Shown: piece by piece, positions 59,690 to 64,000 of the stretch
Numbering within the stretch: position 1 is the stretch's first letter
Layout: each line of letters opens with the position of its first letter
NCBI GenBank assembly: GCA_008360975.2
Contig: CM039183.1
Span: forward strand, 41,965,850-42,029,849
Source of the DNA: Lichenostomus cassidix
Lineage: Eukaryota; Chordata; Aves; Passeriformes; Meliphagidae
DNA: 64,000 nucleotides
Direction: 5' to 3'
Notes under the pieces: model-generated
What the model was told of the DNA's origin: nothing
Databases searched by the model: none
Seen by the model: the letters and a program-made list of their open reading frames with translations, nothing else
Position numbers and translations under genes: made by a program

Positions 59690-62600
59690 AGAAGAAAGAA
59701 GAAAAGAAAAAAGGAAAAAAAAAGAGTCAAGAATGCTTCTTCACATCTTTCCATACAGACAAACAGAGCTTTGCGAGGAATTTCTGGGATTTTTTCTGCT
59801 TGACTGTAACAACTGTACACATAATAAACTTTAGCAATGATAATTAACTCCTGCTATTCATTCATAACTCAGTGTAAGAAAAAAATCAAATACTTTTCTA
59901 CTAGGATAGGAAATACAGTTAAGGATTTTCTACCATTTTATTTTTTGTTGGGTAGAGAGTATTAACTTTTGCAAGTAGTACAGCTTTCAATTAGTATCAT
60001 TACATTTTCTGAGTGACAGTTTTTTCAGTTACCTCTACAAAACATCATAATCTATAGAGTTTTCAGGTATTTTCAGCCTTATTAGATTAGTAGCAGGGAT
60101 GGTAATTAAAAGGTTTGGTACATCCAAATTCTTCTATTACAACCAAACATTCACCTTCAGGTGCTTCTGCTTCAACCTGCCTCAGCTGATGTTACACCTG
60201 GCTTCCTTCTAGCTCAGGTGGCTTAATTTATTAAATAGATTTTTAAAAAATTAAGAATCTGAAGGCCCTATGAACTATCCCACCAGCTTATGGCTAACAC
60301 CCCTGCGACAATATTCAAACTCCACCACACAGTAACCTCTTCCATTTCCTAAAAGCGTTTCCCAAACAAGCCATACTCTGCTGGTTATCTGGTACTTAAA
60401 AAAAGCCCAGAAAGACAATTATTTCAAAGAAATCACCACTGTTGAAGGGGAACAAGCATCAGGACTATAAAATAAGTCATTACATCGATTCTATTTGTAA
60501 GAAAGAGTTTGCAAGGCTCAAGAGAATAAAATAACCAGAAGAGAATTGCAGTAGTACTTAAAAACGGCCCACAAGCAGCTTCTTAGTTACTAAAATATTT
60601 CCATTTTCAAAACTACTTACAACAGCAGAAAAAGTCTTTTGCTTGTTCAGACCAACAGTAGAAACTACTGCTGATACAGGTCTCCAGTTTCTGTTTCTAG
60701 CCCAGCCCTGAACATTTTGCTTAAAGTTTTGTTTGCTTTCTAAATTTCCTAGAAATGGTTTCTTAAGCAGTTCTCAAGCAGTTTCTTTTTTATATATAAT
60801 TGTAGTTAAACTAAGACAGACACACCGGTAAAATGTAGTAAAAAAAGAATCTAGCAGAATCTACAGTTTAAAATGGATTTAGAAGTGCCTGAATTCCTTG
60901 ATTGGATGTGGCTGATTAAGGATATAGTGTCCTTGAGCACTACTGTAACACCACCAGCAAAAGCACATTAGAATGAACATCATTACCCTCCTGTTCAAAT
61001 GTACACAATCCCAGCTACTGCACTGCAGCACCATGGAATGTTGGCAACAACAGAACAAATCAACAATTCTGAAGGGATAGACCTACTACAGAAACAAATT
61101 TGACACAAGAATACTTATTCACATCTGAAAACAATGGCCAGCATGTTTGTTCTAACACTGCTTTGTAATTTAAAGAATTCATGTTTTAAACAGCAATTTC
61201 TTCTTTCTATCTAAATATCAGCCTGATGCCACACAAATAATTTTGATTTCTGCATCAATTTGTGCATGATTATTTAATTGCTGGAGCAAACTGAAAACAG
61301 CAGGAGCTTTGTCTCAAGTTCATTAATTTTACAGGATAGTAAATGAAAGGCCTTATTCCATGATTGCTTTTGCATACACTGCTATCAAGACTTCAGTAGA
61401 AGGATCTACATTAAGTAATGGAAGACATTTATTGAACAGAATTTTCCTCTGTAATTTCCTAATCACTCTGTAACATTCCTTTGTAAGCACCTTCAACATT
61501 CAAACAGTTTATTTTCATGCTGAAATAAATTAATACAAGACAGTTTAGAGGGAAAAAAATTCCTTGTTAATAGTTTATTCCTAATAGTTTATTCTCAGTG
61601 GGTGCACACTTACATACTGTTGGTTTTCTTTTAAAATATAAAGGGCTGATGGATTGAAGATTATTTGTGGGTAAGCTGACAGACAAAAAAAATCAAGCCA
61701 AGAACTTGATTAAAGATCTCCACTTCAGCTGATGCTTTTTCAAGGGACTGCTTTGGAAACACCCTTGCACACATAAAATTCATTTTCACTTGAAGGGTAC
61801 AATTTCCAAGACACTCCATGGCACTCACGTCCAATCTGTGTAAACGCACTTCAGAATTTGATCCCAGCATGGAACCAGTGCTAGTAGGCAACCCAAAGAG
61901 AAATTCCTCATTGCTTGCTATTCATAAAACCCAGCAGACAAAGCTAAGCAGAAACTACTCCTTCAAGCAGTGGAAATCAGCTGATTATCTCCGAAAATGA
62001 AAGACAGACATTAATAAAATTATACATATGGATTTTTTCATGGAACTATGGATTTTTTTTGCTAAAATTATATTAATATTCTTGTAAATGTATGTAAATT
62101 TTAATGCAACTGATATTTTTAGAAACAAAGATGCATGTATTTTTATATCTATGCACTGCGGCCAAAAACTTAGTGTCTGAACTTGAAACCCTAGATTATA
62201 GCATTTGAAGTAGAAACAGACAAAACAAACCAACAAACCACCAGCATGTACTCTGAGAAATCAGGTTGAAATACAGAGAAGAAAAGTCTACCCAATTGCC
62301 AGAAGATCATACACTCTGTAGCATGAGTCAAACTTTCAAGGCAGTTATTTCAGCCTCCAACTGTACAATCCTACATATGTCAGATAGTCTGATGTATCAT
62401 TTCTTAGCAGAAAACCTCTAAAACCAACTGTGAATAAAAGCAATAATTACTGGAGCAGAGATGTAAAGCTTTCTCCTGCCTTTTAGCCATTCTACTACAC
62501 ACATGTAATGTGTGGGTCAAGGACTGATGGACCCCCAAATATGACAAAAATATCTGTATGTCTGGTTTGAGTGTTATTTGATAATTATTACAGCTACTTG

Positions 62601-63144
62601 ATACTAAAAAGGTTCTCTCTGGATGAGCTGTCACACCTGCCTTAAATGTTTATCAAGGTATGGGTTTGCAATCACTCACAGAGGCTTGATTCTATCCTAT
62701 TTAGCCATGCAGGGATTCTTCAAGGACAGAGACATTTCTTGTCAAATGAAGGTGAAATGGATTTTAATTCTCTGGATGCTCCTGTTTTACATCCAAAACT
62801 ACTACCTGTAAATTTCTGAGTAAACCTGATCCCAGAGTACAAGAGAGACACGAACATATGGAACAAGTCCAGCAGAGGATCAAAGACGATTAAGGGATGA
62901 GAGCATCTGAAACACAGAGAGAGGCTGAGAGTGCTGGGATCAGCCAGGGAAAGAGAAGGCTCAGGAGGGATTTTACCAATGTGCATAAAATGCCTAACAG
63001 GGTGATAGGGAAAAAAGATGACAGACTAAGAGCTGTATCCAGTGAAAGCATAGGACATAAAGTTCAAAAGTGAAGTACAGTAAATTCCATTTAAGTCACA
63101 TAAAAACTTTTGTTATTGAAAGGATGATTGCATACTGAAACTGA
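59690..63144 (-). other. SIPA1L2: SIPA1L2 intron, continued
   Basis: AT-rich and without recognised exon or repeat. A 76-codon minus frame around 61,661-61,891 lacks any family motif. Confidence 0.65.
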
Positions 63145-63300
63145 AATATTGAATTGTTGAATCTCCATCCTTGGAGATACACAAAACTCAGTGAAACATG
63201 TCCATGAGCAATCTGCTCTGGCTGACCTCACTTTGAGCAATGGGGTTGGACTCAACAACCTGCAGAGGTGCTTTTCAGCCTCAACTATTCTGTTTTTATG
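63145..63300 (+). mobile_element. CR1 LINE 3' fragment
   Basis: gaatctccatccttggagat, then gggttggactcaacaacctg and cagaggtgcttttcagcctc, ending aactattctgttt: the ordered landmarks of the CR1 3' end, diverged. Antisense to SIPA1L2. Confidence 0.85.
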
Positions 63301-64000
63301 ACAAGACACTGCAGAAGGCTAAGAGAAGCAATTGAGTAGGAGATAGAAAGATGGATTTGCGCAAGTTTTAACTAGTAAGTGGCAGTGATGATAGGCTATG
63401 TTCTTTCCACAAAATTCTGATAATTTTTTACTTTCTGCCTGCTCCTCTTTCCCTCATTCATTAACATATTTTACAAACAATTTCACAGATCATATTTGTC
63501 AACTGAAATTCTCAGACTCCTCACCCAATACCTATATTGCTTTCTGTCTACTCTGTTTAGGTTATAAACATTGCAAAAAGGCAAGCTTAAAACCCTCTGG
63601 AGACCAGGCAATCAAAATCTCTGATCATATTTTTGGGGATATAAAGGGAAAATAAGCAGATTTCTGTTTCAGTGAGAAATTGCTATTTGAGAGGAAGAGA
63701 CTTTTTTTTTTAATACTAGAAAGGTGAAGCTAAAAAGATCTGAAATAAAAATGTTTTTAAAAAAAATTTAGAAAAGACACAGTTTAAAAAAACTCTCTTT
63801 TTTTAAGTAATTAGTCACAGTTTTAAAAATGTTTAAAAATTATAAAGAGGAGCAGCTTTTGCAGATTTTTCCTAGTGTGGTAGCACTCAGTTCAAACTCC
63901 TCCTACACACAGACTTGGGTGCTATGTATCACACTGATCTGGGATTTAAACATTTTATCTCTAGAAGAAGATTTATATCAAAGGAGATATAAACAGTTCA
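63301..64000 (-). other. SIPA1L2: SIPA1L2 intron, to window edge
   Basis: AT-rich with T and A runs near 63,700-63,830. No exon recognised; the upstream exons must lie beyond 64,000. Confidence 0.65.

Noticed and set aside
61661..61891. 76-codon minus-strand frame as a possible upstream SIPA1L2 exon
   Set aside because: No RapGAP or PDZ similarity and no matching splice phase with the next exon.
54500..64000. Upstream PDZ or RapGAP exons of SIPA1L2
   Set aside because: No minus-strand segment in this stretch gives the GLGQLGFHV, QGSRLVEI or similar family motifs with splice sites.
1..64000. CRISPR arrays, tRNA/rRNA genes, prokaryotic operons, a new defence-type system
   Set aside because: The sequence is vertebrate nuclear DNA; no regularly spaced repeats, cloverleaf genes or gene clusters of that kind were seen.

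Overview
This is a vertebrate nuclear window, most likely from a bird. The coding signal is a multi-exon gene with GT-AG introns. The recognisable interspersed repeats are CR1-type LINE fragments, some ending in the decayed ATTCTRTG-like tail typical of avian CR1. The sequence is otherwise AT-rich and CpG-poor. I cannot fix the species; 'bird' rests on the CR1 copies.

The one gene I can support is the 3' part of SIPA1L2 (SPAR2, a synaptic Rap GTPase-activating protein) on the minus strand. Thirteen coding exons, from 54,499 down to the TAA at 23,541-23,543, join in frame into the last 691 residues. The RapGAP and PDZ domains are encoded upstream of the window (beyond 64,000). Every junction has GT/AG and consistent phase. 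A 3' UTR of roughly 1.1 kb probably ends near 22,455 after an AATAAA at 22,478-22,473. The paralogue was chosen from remembered SIPA1L1 and SIPA1L2 sequence, not from a database search.

Layout: 1-22,450 is intergenic sequence downstream of the gene. It holds CR1 fragments at 640-975 (+), 1,215-1,640 (-) and 14,437-14,775 (+), and a candidate solo LTR around 18,690-19,260. 22,455-54,499 is the SIPA1L2 3' UTR, exons and introns. 54,500-64,000 is part of an intron of at least 9.5 kb, with two CR1 3' tails (59,612-59,689 and 63,145-63,300), both antisense to the gene. The other long open frames looked at are chance frames, antisense shadows of exons, or decayed CR1 coding sequence.

I found no operon, CRISPR array, tRNA, rRNA or new gene system. 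The points worth a second look are a conserved DSGIDT phosphodegron, a frame-neutral 54-nt exon, an in-frame tandem splice donor, a CpG-dense patch inside one exon, a CR1 copy with an internal deletion at a microhomology, an LTR with U3-like repeats, and several perfect palindromes.
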